This document shows positions 6,264 through 15,659 of a stretch of 40,068 nt of DNA, piece by piece (positions within the stretch are counted from its first letter, which is position 1; the number at the start of each line of letters is the position of its first letter). The stretch is from Acidimicrobiia bacterium (GTDB taxonomy: Bacteria > Actinomycetota > Acidimicrobiia > Acidimicrobiales > JACDCH01), in contig JACDCH010000199.1 in assembly GCA_013694495.1 (NCBI GenBank), positions 1-40,068 on the forward strand. Reading direction: 5' to 3'. The notes under the pieces are model-generated. The model searched no databases. It had not been told where the DNA came from and saw only the letters and a list, made by a program, of their open reading frames with translations. A program made the translations under genes and the position numbers.

Positions 6264-9239
6264 GTGCTGCGGGTGAGGACCATCTACGCCTCGACGGCTG
6301 CGTCCGCCGCCCGCTACTACGCCGGCCCGGACCGGGGCTATGCCGGCTACGTCGACCCGGAAGGAACCCAGGAGGCGCCGGGGCGCTGGGTCGGCCGACA
6401 AGCCGCCGACCTCGGACTGACCGGCCCGGTCGCAGCCGTTGACCTCGAAGCGCTCCTGTCAGGCCGCGACCCGACGACCGGGACCACGCTCGGCGCGCCG
6501 TTCGTCGATCGGTTCACCAAGCACGGCACCCTCATCCAGGCAGTCGCTGGCTACGACGCCACCTTCTCGGCGCCGAAATCCGTGTCGGTGTGGTGGGGTC
6601 TCACCGGTGACCAGGGCGTGCTCGACGCCCACGACTCCGCTGTCGCCGCCGTCCTCGGCCACCTCGAGCGGTACGGCTGCACCACCCGAGTGCGCGTCGA
6701 CGGCACCCGCTCGTTCCCCGACGCCAACGGGCTGGCGATGGCCACCTTCCAGCAGTCCACTTCCCGCGAGGACGATCCCCAGCTGCACACCCACGCCGTC
6801 ATGTCCAGCAAGGTCCAGGCCCCGAACGGGCGGTGGTACGCGCTCGACGCCCACTACCTCAAGCACCACCAGCACGCCCTCGGCAACCTCTACCAGTCGG
6901 TGCTGCGCGCCGAGCTCACCCACCGCTACGGCGTCACCTGGGGGCCCATCGTCAACGGCCAAACCGAGATCACCCAGATCCCCGACGACCTTCTCGACCA
7001 GTTCTCCAAGCGCACCCGCCAGGTCGACGACCTGCGCACGATGCTCCTCGGTGCGTTCCGAGAACGAGAGGGCCGCGACCCGACCCGGCGAGAAGCCGCA
7101 GCCATCGAACGCGACGCAGCGCTCGATTCCCGTCCCAACAAGAGCGGGCTTCCGATCGACCAGGCCCGCGCCCGCTGGCTCGACGAAGCCGCCCAGCTCG
7201 GCTGGACCCCCGATCGACTCACCACCCAGCTCGTCCCGCGGGCAACCCTCGACCAGCCCACGCCAACCGTCGACGACATCCTCGACACGATCACCGCCCA
7301 CCGCTCCACCTGGCGGCGCGCCGACATCCTCGGCGCCATCGCCGCGACCACCCCGCCCCAGGCCCGCTTCGACGGCGCCACCTGGGCCCGGGCCCTCGAA
7401 CACGCCACCGACCAGGTCCTCGACACCCACGTCGACCTCGACCCCGCCACCACCGGCGCAGTCCGAGCATCCGACGGCCGCTCGATCTGGTTCGACCCCG
7501 ACCTCCCGCACCTGTCCCACAACCGGGTCCTGGCCCAGGAAGAGCGCATCCTCACCTGGGCCATCGCCGCCCACGACCCCGCCCCGTCCCCATCGGCCAC
7601 CACCGACACCACCGGACTCGACCCCCTCCAGGCCGACACCGCACGAGCCGCCGCCGGCCACGACCCGCTCGTCCTCGTCGTCGGCCCTGCCGGCACCGGC
7701 AAGACCACCACCCTCGGCACCGCCGGCGCTGACCTCGCTTACCAGCACCGGCCGGTGTTCGGGGTCGCCCCGACCGCCAAGGCCGCCCGTGTCCTCGAGG
7801 CAGAAACGGGGATCCCGGCCGACACGATCGCCAAGCTCCTCCACGAATGGGACCGGCCCGACGGCCCCGGCACCGCCCACCACCTCCCCGCAGGCACGAC
7901 CCTCATCGTCGACGAAGCCAGCATGGTCGGCACCAACACCCTCGACCGACTCGTCGGCCTCGCCCAGTCCCAGCACTGGCGACTGGTCCTCGTCGGCGAC
8001 CCCCGCCAACTCCAGGCCGTCGGGCGCGGCGGCATGTTCGATGAGCTCTGCCGCACCGGCCGACCCCACCACCTCCAACACGTCCACCGTTTCACCAACC
8101 GCTGGGAAGCCGACGCCACCCTCGCCCTCCGCGCCGGCCACCCCAGTGCCCTCGACGCCTACTTCGACCACCACCGAGTGCGCGCCGGCGACACCGACGC
8201 CCTCGTCGCCCGCATTGCCGAGGCCTGGGCCGGCGACCACAAGCACGACCGCACCATCGCCGTCACCGCCGAGACCAACGCCCACGTCGACGCGCTCAAC
8301 ACCGCGATCCAGGCCCACCGACGAAGCCTCGGCCACCTCGACCCCGACCATGCCGTGGCCATCGGCGGCGGCGAGACCGCCGGCCCCGGCGACCACGTCG
8401 TCACCCGGCGCAACGACCGCACCCTGCGGACCACCAGAGGCGAGCCCGTCCGCAACCGGGAACATTGGCGCATCGACACCGTCGAACCCGACGGCTCCCT
8501 CGCCCTGTCCCAGGCGCGAGGACACGACCGGGTCACCGTCCCCGCCGACTACGCCCGTCAGCACCTCCGCCTCGGCTACGCCGCCACCGCCCACGGCCAC
8601 CAAGGCGACACCGTCGACCGCAGCTACACCCTCATCACCCCCGGCACCAGCCACCGCGCCCTCTACGTCGGCGCCACCCGAGGCCGCCAGAGCAACCGGC
8701 TCCTCGTCGTCACCGACGAACCCGACCTCGACGCCGCCCGCGACACCCTCGAGCACGTCCTCACCAACGACCGCGCCGACATCCCCGCCGTCGCCCGCCG
8801 CCGAGAACTCGCCGAACATGCGCTCGCCGCGCCCCAGCCCGCCGCCGATCCGGTCGACGACGCCGAGCGCGCCGTCAGGCGAGCTATGGCCGCCTCCCGA
8901 CCATTCGAGACCGAGGTCGCCGAACGCCGCGCCAACCTCGACGCCGCCCGCTCCGAGCTACGAACGCTCGAAACCAGGCACCGCGACACGGGACCGATCG
9001 GCAAGCACCGACTCCGCACCCCGCTCGCCACCGCAGCTGACTCGGTCGCCCAGGCCCAGGACGCCTACGACCTCGCCGTCGAAGCAGCAGCACCGACACG
9101 GAACGCACAGCTCGACGCGACCCGACAGCGAGACAAGCTCCTCGACGCCCAGGCCACCCAGCGGGTCATCGAGCGCCTCGATGCCCTGCAGCATCAGCCG
9201 CGCTCGCGTCCTGGCCCAGAGCTCGGACTCGGGCTGTGA
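6264..9239 (+). CDS. MobF-family relaxase/helicase (TrwC/TraA-like)
   Basis: N-terminal relaxase with YDATFSAPKSVSVWWGL and three-histidine QLHTHAVMSSK motif; C-terminal SF1 helicase with VVGPAGTGKTTTL and TLIVDEASMVGT. Confidence 0.9.
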   Translation: MLRVRTIYASTAASAARYYAGPDRGYAGYVDPEGTQEAPGRWVGRQAADLGLTGPVAAVDLEALLSGRDPTTGTTLGAPFVDRFTKHGTLIQAVAGYDATFSAPKSVSVWWGLTGDQGVLDAHDSAVAAVLGHLERYGCTTRVRVDGTRSFPDANGLAMATFQQSTSREDDPQLHTHAVMSSKVQAPNGRWYALDAHYLKHHQHALGNLYQSVLRAELTHRYGVTWGPIVNGQTEITQIPDDLLDQFSKRTRQVDDLRTMLLGAFREREGRDPTRREAAAIERDAALDSRPNKSGLPIDQARARWLDEAAQLGWTPDRLTTQLVPRATLDQPTPTVDDILDTITAHRSTWRRADILGAIAATTPPQARFDGATWARALEHATDQVLDTHVDLDPATTGAVRASDGRSIWFDPDLPHLSHNRVLAQEERILTWAIAAHDPAPSPSATTDTTGLDPLQADTARAAAGHDPLVLVVGPAGTGKTTTLGTAGADLAYQHRPVFGVAPTAKAARVLEAETGIPADTIAKLLHEWDRPDGPGTAHHLPAGTTLIVDEASMVGTNTLDRLVGLAQSQHWRLVLVGDPRQLQAVGRGGMFDELCRTGRPHHLQHVHRFTNRWEADATLALRAGHPSALDAYFDHHRVRAGDTDALVARIAEAWAGDHKHDRTIAVTAETNAHVDALNTAIQAHRRSLGHLDPDHAVAIGGGETAGPGDHVVTRRNDRTLRTTRGEPVRNREHWRIDTVEPDGSLALSQARGHDRVTVPADYARQHLRLGYAATAHGHQGDTVDRSYTLITPGTSHRALYVGATRGRQSNRLLVVTDEPDLDAARDTLEHVLTNDRADIPAVARRRELAEHALAAPQPAADPVDDAERAVRRAMAASRPFETEVAERRANLDAARSELRTLETRHRDTGPIGKHRLRTPLATAADSVAQAQDAYDLAVEAAAPTRNAQLDATRQRDKLLDAQATQRVIERLDALQHQPRSRPGPELGLGL

Positions 9240-9250
9240 ACGGCCGACGC

Positions 9251-10399
9251 CTATGACCTCTCGTCGTCGAACGCGGCGAGCTTGGCGCTGCGGAGGTTGT
9301 CCTCGAACTCGCTCGGATCGAAAGCGGCCGGGTCGTAGTCCCGGCCCATCCACTCGCGCCGCTCCCGGTACTCGGGGTGGCGAGGGTCGGCCAGGATCGC
9401 GAGCAGGTCCTCGAAGCCACCGGTGCCGCCGCAGTCCTCGGGCGGACATGCCCGACGTCCGTCGACGCACGCTGGCACCACCATCACCGCGTCGACCGGG
9501 AAGACCTTCTCCACCTCGACGTCGTGGCGCCAGTTGTCGCCGAAGTCGTACCGGTAAAGGAAACGCGATCCCGGCCCGGCGATCGAGTCGAGCCGTGCGC
9601 CGGTCTCGTCGATGGTCGGGACACCCCAATCGTCACCGTCGGGATCCGGGATGCCGTAGTTCGAGCCGTCGATCTCGAAGTCGTGGAGGTGGTAGTCCCA
9701 CCACCCGAACGCCGCCTGGATCATCTCGTGGATGTGATCGAGCGTGCTCGACCCGTCGACCAGCACCCGGCGCCACACCGCAGGCTTCGTGTCCCGCAGC
9801 GTCACCTTCAGCTGGAAGACAGCGCCGTCAGACCTCGGCGCGGGCTCGGCGAGAACCGGAGACGGCACGGCGATCCCCGGTCGCATCGGGATCACCTCGG
9901 CAAGTGGCTCAGCCGAGCCGACGACGGCTGCCAGCGCCCGGTCGGGTGACGAGCCGAGGTTATGGAGTGGGCCGATGATCACGCGCGCCAGGTCGAGCGA
10001 CAGCTCGACGAGATCGGTCGCGCCCTCCTCGTGCCGGATCTCGGCCTGGAAGGTGAGCTCGTGCATCACCCCGACAACGCGACGGTCGTTCGTCGGCGCC
10101 AGCCGCACCTCCTGCATGGCACCACGTTCGGCCGAGAGGAACTCGTGCCCGGTGCCGTGCTGCCGGAGCACTGTCTCGATCGCCGCCGGCACCCGGTCGA
10201 GCAATGTCGAAGCCGGCGCCAGCTCGACGAGGACTGGCAGGAACGTCTGCTGGTTGACGAGCAGGGCCACTTGCGGACGCCAGAACAGCGCCGTGGCGAA
10301 CCAATCGCCGAGCTCGGTGGTGGAGTGGTCGTCCGGTCTCGCAGCCGGCGCCTTCTTCAGCCGGTCCCGCAGCTTCTTCGTTCCGCGCACCACGAGCAC
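9251..10399 (-). CDS. plasmid pRiA4b ORF-3-like family protein
   Basis: C-terminal FQLKVTLRDTKPAVWRRVLVDGSSTLDHIHEMIQAAFGWWDYHLHDFEIDG...FLYRYDFGDNWRHDVEVE is characteristic of pRiA4b ORF-3; N-terminal MLVVRGTKKLRDRLKK resembles DUF6933. Confidence 0.85.
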   Translation of the reverse strand: MLVVRGTKKLRDRLKKAPAARPDDHSTTELGDWFATALFWRPQVALLVNQQTFLPVLVELAPASTLLDRVPAAIETVLRQHGTGHEFLSAERGAMQEVRLAPTNDRRVVGVMHELTFQAEIRHEEGATDLVELSLDLARVIIGPLHNLGSSPDRALAAVVGSAEPLAEVIPMRPGIAVPSPVLAEPAPRSDGAVFQLKVTLRDTKPAVWRRVLVDGSSTLDHIHEMIQAAFGWWDYHLHDFEIDGSNYGIPDPDGDDWGVPTIDETGARLDSIAGPGSRFLYRYDFGDNWRHDVEVEKVFPVDAVMVVPACVDGRRACPPEDCGGTGGFEDLLAILADPRHPEYRERREWMGRDYDPAAFDPSEFEDNLRSAKLAAFDDERS

Positions 10400-10465
10400 G
10401 CATCGAGTGTCGCAGACCAGCTTCCAGTGCCACGGGTGACAGCGAGGCGAGGTCCTTGGGCGTCA

Positions 10466-11113
10466 TTACCCCGGCTGCCCGTGGCGGAACTCGATGAACG
10501 CCCGGATGGCCGTCTTCATGTTCGCCTGGACCCCTGAGGTCCAGTCCTCCCATTCGGAGCCGTCGGTCAGTGCTCGACGAAGGCGGCTCTTGTAGTCGGA
10601 GATCGGGCGCTCCTCGATCCCGCGCGAACTGCGGAGCCAATCGCCGAATCGCTCGATCTCGTCGTGCAGGACCGGTCGTAGGCGGTGGAGTTGGTCGAGA
10701 AGCTCGGGGAGCCCGGAGCCGGCCGAACGATCAACTCGCGGTCTTGGCGCTGACGCCCGCGCTGCGTTGCCGGCTGACTGGCCCGCGCGTTTGCCCAATC
10801 GCTCGTAGGCGGCCTCCACGCGCTTCTTCACTTCGGGCAAGGGGAGTGGAGCGAGTTCATCGCAGACTTCCTTGGTCATCCTCGCCGCGGCCGTGAGCTT
10901 CCCGTCGCCGAGGAGGGCGTCGACGTTCGCGAAGCGCATCGGGACCGACGTCACCGGACATCCGATCAGTTCGGCGAGATGCTCCTTGACGGCTTTCGGT
11001 TGGTTCGAGGTCCCCGTGAGCAGGTACATGCCGACGATCACGATGTCGTCGTCACGCGTCCACCGGTGGCGAGCGTTGGATTCGGCCATGCCGAGGAGGT
11101 CGTCGAAGTCCAC
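10466..11113 (-). CDS. hypothetical protein (215 aa)
   Basis: Coherent ORF MDFDDLLGMAESNARHRWTRDDDIVIVGMYLLTG...; no confident family. Confidence 0.6.
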   Translation of the reverse strand: MDFDDLLGMAESNARHRWTRDDDIVIVGMYLLTGTSNQPKAVKEHLAELIGCPVTSVPMRFANVDALLGDGKLTAAARMTKEVCDELAPLPLPEVKKRVEAAYERLGKRAGQSAGNAARASAPRPRVDRSAGSGLPELLDQLHRLRPVLHDEIERFGDWLRSSRGIEERPISDYKSRLRRALTDGSEWEDWTSGVQANMKTAIRAFIEFRHGQPG

Positions 11114-11174
11114 GTGTCCATTGTTACATGATTTTAGAGTTACACGTCAACTACCACCGAGCAGGAAAAATGCT

Positions 11175-11208
11175 TGTTCGCTGTTCTCGTGCACGAGAAC
11201 AGCGAACA
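11175..11208. promoter_or_regulatory. perfect 34-bp palindrome, candidate operator of the AbiE-like operon
   Basis: TGTTCGCTGTTCTCGTG|CACGAGAACAGCGAACA, ending 18 nt before the ATG at 11227. Confidence 0.75.
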
Positions 11209-11226
11209 GTAAGGTAGGGTTGCGTC

Positions 11227-12255
11227 ATGGTCGGGACCCGCAGCGACACGGTTGAGGACCACGCGGTGGTCTCCCTCGTCCAGGCACTCGGCCGCTATGG
11301 CCTCGACGTCGCGACGCACGAGGAGGCCGATGAGCTAGTCATCGAGGTGGCGGGCTGTCGCCTGGCGGTCGAGGCGCGGTCGGTCGTGACCACTGCGGAG
11401 GCGACGGAGCTGGCGAAGCGGTGGCGTCGACGACCGACACCCGTCATCGTCGTCGCCGACCGCATCGCTGAGCCTGGCCGGGAGGTGCTCGCGGCAGCCG
11501 GCGTCAACTACTTCGACCGGCGCGGCCCGCTCCGCGTGATCGCCCCGCCGCTGATCATCGACGCCGACGTGCCCGCCCCTGGTGAGCGATCCGCACCGAA
11601 CCCACCGCTCTCCAGCCAGGTCGCGAAGGAGGTGGCGATCGCCTGCCTGCTGGCCCCAGACGAGGCGCACGGCGTCCGGGAGGTTGCGACGTTCCTTGAT
11701 CGAGCTCCGAGTGCGGTGTCCAAGGCGATGGCCGAGCTGCGCAGTGAAGGGCTCCTCACCTCGCGCAATGAGCCGCTCGTTCCCGATCTGTTCCACGAGC
11801 TGGTCAGCGTCTGGCGGGTCCGTCGCTACCCCTTGCGGGAGGAGCCGTCCACGTTGGCCACGAACAACCCGCTTGCCGGGGATCTCGGCCTCGCTGACCC
11901 AGCGGAGAGACCAGGGTGGGCCATGACCGACACGGTCGCCGCCGGTGCGCTCGGGATGCCGGTTGTCGCCCGCGGTGACTACCCCCCTGACTTCTACGTC
12001 CCGTCCCAGGCAGCGCTCGACCGGGCCCGACGCATCCTCGTCGATGCAGCTCCCAGCGAGAGCCGGGCATGCACGGTCGCCGTCGCTCCCGTGCGCGTCG
12101 CGTGCCTCCGTCGCTCCGTCCCACCCACCGGAGCGCGTACACCGTGGCCACTCGCCAACCACATCGTCGTCGCTCTCGACATCGCTCAAGACAAAGCGCG
12201 CGGGCTCGAGATCCTCGATGGCTGGAACCCGACCGAGGTGAGCCGTGCCTGGTGA
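11227..12255 (+). CDS. AbiEi-like antitoxin/transcriptional regulator with wHTH
   Basis: wHTH segment (EVAIACLLAPDEAHGVREVATFLDRAPSAVSKAMAELRSEGLL), N-terminal DEADELVIEVAGCRLAVEAR...AGVNYFDRRGPLRV; overlaps the downstream nucleotidyltransferase. Confidence 0.6.
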   Translation: MVGTRSDTVEDHAVVSLVQALGRYGLDVATHEEADELVIEVAGCRLAVEARSVVTTAEATELAKRWRRRPTPVIVVADRIAEPGREVLAAAGVNYFDRRGPLRVIAPPLIIDADVPAPGERSAPNPPLSSQVAKEVAIACLLAPDEAHGVREVATFLDRAPSAVSKAMAELRSEGLLTSRNEPLVPDLFHELVSVWRVRRYPLREEPSTLATNNPLAGDLGLADPAERPGWAMTDTVAAGALGMPVVARGDYPPDFYVPSQAALDRARRILVDAAPSESRACTVAVAPVRVACLRRSVPPTGARTPWPLANHIVVALDIAQDKARGLEILDGWNPTEVSRAW

Positions 12256-13018
12256 CCACGTCGAGCTCGTCGCGGACAGCGGCGGCCGCATCGCCGCGTT
12301 CGTTGACGCCGTTGCACGGTTCCCAAACGAGCCCGCCTGGGCGCTCGTCGGCGGCTTCGCGGTCAACGTTCGTATCGAACGAGTCCATCGCCTGACCAAC
12401 GACATCGACACCATTTCCCGCGACCAGACCCAGCTCGTCGAACTGCTGGTCGCCGAACCCGACGCCGAAAGGCTCGACGCGGCCAAGCTCCGCTTCACCG
12501 CCGGCGGCCTGCCCGTCGACATCGACGTTATGGCCGACACCGAAGGGCTTCCCCTTCCGGTCGAGCTGGGCGAGCGGGTCTTCGCCCTCGCCCGGCGGGC
12601 CGTGCTTCCTCGCGCTTGCCTCACCGAACTGGTAGTGCTCGACGGCGGTACGACTGTCGCCCGAGCCACGGTCCCGGTGGCGTCGACCGCCGGCCTGGTG
12701 CTGCTCAAGACGGTGGCCATCCCGCGCCGGTCAGCCAGCAACAACCCGCAGAAGGTGGGTTCGGACATCCACGATCTCGCCCGCCTCGTCGGCGGCCAGG
12801 ACCTCGCTGCCCTCGCCGCTGAGATCCGCGATACCGGCGACGAGCTGTCGAGCTGGATCGGCTCGACACTGGTCAAGTGGTTCTCACCCGACCACGACCT
12901 TCGCTACACCTACGCCCGCCTTCGCCGGCTGTCTCGTTCGCCGGACACGGACAGTCTCATCGAGTCGGACCTTGAGGTGCTCGCGCTACTCGGCGAACTG
13001 GTGCTGGCCGAGCAATGA
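12245..13018 (+). CDS. AbiEii/MenT-like nucleotidyltransferase toxin candidate
   Basis: ALVGGFAVNVRIERVHRLTNDIDTI (GG...TxDID NTase pattern), VDIDVMAD; GTG start overlaps the upstream gene by 11 nt. Confidence 0.7.
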   Translation: MPGDHVELVADSGGRIAAFVDAVARFPNEPAWALVGGFAVNVRIERVHRLTNDIDTISRDQTQLVELLVAEPDAERLDAAKLRFTAGGLPVDIDVMADTEGLPLPVELGERVFALARRAVLPRACLTELVVLDGGTTVARATVPVASTAGLVLLKTVAIPRRSASNNPQKVGSDIHDLARLVGGQDLAALAAEIRDTGDELSSWIGSTLVKWFSPDHDLRYTYARLRRLSRSPDTDSLIESDLEVLALLGELVLAEQ

Positions 13019-13165
13019 AGGGCGTACCGCAGCTCGCCTCCTCCGTCCGTTCGGCAGTTCCCGTCACGGCCCCGGCATACATCGCCTGGTCAGGCGGCCC
13101 GCGGCCGACGGCCACCGTACGCTGCGGCCACGACGCTGAGGGCAAGAAGTGAAGGGACCGGGCAC

Positions 13166-14743
13166 GTGATCACCGGAGAGCTGAAGACGCGAATCGACGC
13201 CGTGTGGAACGACTTCTGGTCGGGCGGCATCTCGAACCCGCTCGAGGTCATGGAGCAGCTGACCGTCCTGCTCTTCATCAAGGGCCTCGACGAGGCGCAC
13301 ACCAAGGCTGAGCGCAAGGCCAACCGAACCGGCGAGCCGATCGAGGACCCGATCTTCGGTGACGGCGACTTCGTGCCGGAGGGCGCGGCGCAGGGACGCC
13401 CATACAGCGACTTGCGCTGGGACCGGTTGAAGCACTTCGCCCCGGCCGACATGTACGAGGTCGTCAGCAGGTACGTCTTCCCGTTCATCCAGCAACGGTC
13501 TGCCGCCAGCACTCATGGCAAGCACATGCAGGGCGCCCGGTTCACCATCCCCACGCCGGCGCTGCTCCAGAAGGCAGTCGACGGGCTCGACGGCATCCCT
13601 ATGGAGAACCGGGATACCAAGGGCGACATCTACGAGTACATGCTCGGCAAGATCGCGACCGCCGGCCAGAACGGCCAGTTCCGCACGCCACGCCACATCA
13701 TCCAGCTCATGGTCGAGATGATGGCCCCGACCGCCAACGACACAATCTGCGACCCGGCATGCGGCACCTGCGGGTTCCTCGTCGCCGCGAGCCAGTACTT
13801 GCGGAACAACGTCGAGGACCTGTTCTCCAACCCGACGACGGCGAAGCACTTCCACGGCGCTGCATTCCACGGGTACGACTTCGACAACACGATGCTGCGC
13901 ATCGGGTCGATGAACATGCAGCTTCACGGTGTCGACAACCCGTCCATCACCTACAAGGACTCGCTGTCCGAAGAGCACGCCGGCGACATCGAGGCCTACT
14001 CGCTTGTCCTCGCCAACCCGCCGTTCGCCGGCAGCCTCGACTACGAGGCCACGGCCAAAGATCTGCTCCAGGTCGTCAAGACCAAGAAGACCGAGCTGCT
14101 GTTCCTCGCGCTGTTCCTCCGGCTCCTCAAGCCAGGTGGCCGGGCTGCGGTGATCGTCCCCGACGGCGTGCTGTTCGGTTCGACCACGGCGCACAAGGAA
14201 CTGCGCCGCATCCTCGTCGAGGACCAGAAGCTCGACGGCGTCGTTTCGCTGCCCTCCGGTGTGTTCAAGCCCTACGCCGGCGTGTCGACCGCCATCCTGT
14301 TGTTCACCAAGACCAACTCCGGCGGCACCGACCACGTCTGGTTCTACGACCTCCAAGCCGATGGCTACAGCCTCGACGACAAGCGCACGCCGTTGCTCGG
14401 CGCCGAGAAGCTCGGCGCTCTGGCAACCCTCACCGACGCCGAGCACGCCAAGAACAACCTCCCGGACGCCCTCGCCCATTGGCGGGAGCGCGACGACGGC
14501 CACGAGGTCCAGCGGGAACGAACCGCACAGTCGTTCTGCGTGGCCAAGGCCGACATCGCCACGAACGGCTACGACCTGTCGATCAATCGGTACAAGGAGA
14601 TCGTCCACGATGAGATCGAGCACCCGGCCCCGGGCGAGATCCTTGCGGAGCTAGCTCAGCTGGAGGAGGAGATCCAGCGACGACTCGCCGAGGTCGCGGA
14701 GATGCTCGACCCTGCCGCGGAGGCCGGAAGTCGTGAGAGGTGA
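13166..14743 (+). CDS. hsdM: type I restriction-modification DNA methyltransferase subunit M
   Basis: GDIYEYMLGKIATAGQNGQFRTPRHIIQLMVEMM...DPACGTCGFLVAA...LANPPFAGSLDY: HsdM N-terminus plus N6-MTase motifs I and IV. Confidence 0.95.
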   Translation: MITGELKTRIDAVWNDFWSGGISNPLEVMEQLTVLLFIKGLDEAHTKAERKANRTGEPIEDPIFGDGDFVPEGAAQGRPYSDLRWDRLKHFAPADMYEVVSRYVFPFIQQRSAASTHGKHMQGARFTIPTPALLQKAVDGLDGIPMENRDTKGDIYEYMLGKIATAGQNGQFRTPRHIIQLMVEMMAPTANDTICDPACGTCGFLVAASQYLRNNVEDLFSNPTTAKHFHGAAFHGYDFDNTMLRIGSMNMQLHGVDNPSITYKDSLSEEHAGDIEAYSLVLANPPFAGSLDYEATAKDLLQVVKTKKTELLFLALFLRLLKPGGRAAVIVPDGVLFGSTTAHKELRRILVEDQKLDGVVSLPSGVFKPYAGVSTAILLFTKTNSGGTDHVWFYDLQADGYSLDDKRTPLLGAEKLGALATLTDAEHAKNNLPDALAHWRERDDGHEVQRERTAQSFCVAKADIATNGYDLSINRYKEIVHDEIEHPAPGEILAELAQLEEEIQRRLAEVAEMLDPAAEAGSRER

Positions 14744-15659
14744 ACTGCGGCTTGTGATCGACCGCCTCGTGCGGGAGGTCTGGCTTCCCATCGTTGAACG
14801 ACACGACGAGAAGGCACAGGTTGCAGGTGACCTGTTCGCAGCAACGTGTGAACGCATGATTGACCGGTACGACCCGGAGCATCCCGACGGTCCACCGGAG
14901 AAGCCGCTCGAGCTTCGGGCGGCGGAGGCTTCGTCTGACTACGAGCTCGCAGTCTTGGAACTCGAATCCATCGGCCCTGATGACTTCGAGAGCGAGGCGG
15001 ACGTTGCGGACCTCGCCGGGTCAGCGTTTGAAGTTCTCGACGAGTACGAGGACGAATCGGCCAGCTCCGACATGAAGTCGCTCCTCAAGGACTTCCTGGA
15101 GCGTTACAGCCTGCGGTACTACGTCGACTCAAGCGGTCGGTTACGTGGAACCCTTCCAGGCCTCACGACATCCGGGTACTTCGAGCTCCGGAAGATCTGC
15201 GTCACAGACGCGGCGCTGCGGTCGCTCCTCGAGGACTTCGAGCAGGCCCTAGCCGAGGCGATCGACGACCCGTCGGAGGTTCGAGTAAAGACCACGCTGA
15301 GCAAGCTCTTCATGCTCATCGAGGGAGTCGCTTCGAAGCATCCGGACATAAGAACTGAGGACGAGCGGACCCTCGGGCGCCTGTGCCAGCGGATCGGCTC
15401 ATGGCCCCACTCGTCGGTACAACACTCGGCTGAAGCTCTCTATCGGTTCGCCTGTGACTATCCAGGGATTCGACACGCGGGAAACCCCACCAATGCCAAG
15501 AGACCGGTGACAGCGACCGACCTGGTGGCGATCTGTTCGATCTTGACGGGGTTCACGTCCTACTTCGTTCCCGAGTTTCCCGAAGGTGTAGGTCTTCGGA
15601 TGCATCGCCGAACGCGCTTGACCGCAGAGGCGCACGTAGGAGCCGAAACGAGGTGGTGA
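14733..15659 (+). CDS. protein of unknown function embedded in type I RM operon
   Basis: 308 aa ORF overlapping hsdM 3' end and hsdS 5' end; C-terminal FACDYPGIRHAGNP...VTATDLVAICSILTGFTSYFVPEF. Confidence 0.8.
   Translation: MRGELRLVIDRLVREVWLPIVERHDEKAQVAGDLFAATCERMIDRYDPEHPDGPPEKPLELRAAEASSDYELAVLELESIGPDDFESEADVADLAGSAFEVLDEYEDESASSDMKSLLKDFLERYSLRYYVDSSGRLRGTLPGLTTSGYFELRKICVTDAALRSLLEDFEQALAEAIDDPSEVRVKTTLSKLFMLIEGVASKHPDIRTEDERTLGRLCQRIGSWPHSSVQHSAEALYRFACDYPGIRHAGNPTNAKRPVTATDLVAICSILTGFTSYFVPEFPEGVGLRMHRRTRLTAEAHVGAETRW

Noticed and set aside
6202-6276. 24-codon ORF MTHRTHQHDRQVPAGGEGANPCCG overlapping the relaxase start
   Set aside because: Too short and without comparative support to call as a gene.
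6459-8819. 786-aa minus-strand ORF opposite the relaxase
   Set aside because: Val/Gly/Asp/Glu-rich antisense shadow of the MobF codon pattern; no domain logic.
6439-9978. 1179-aa plus-strand ORF overlapping the relaxase
   Set aside because: Ser/Pro/Thr-rich out-of-frame translation of a high-GC gene; the MobF frame 6264-9239 carries all recognisable motifs.
11335-12876. 513-aa minus-strand ORF opposite the AbiE-like pair
   Set aside because: Low-complexity Arg/Ser/Thr-rich composition; plus-strand genes have overlapping starts, motifs and an operator.
13064-14623. 519-aa minus-strand ORF opposite hsdM
   Set aside because: Antisense shadow; HsdM motifs are unambiguous on the plus strand.
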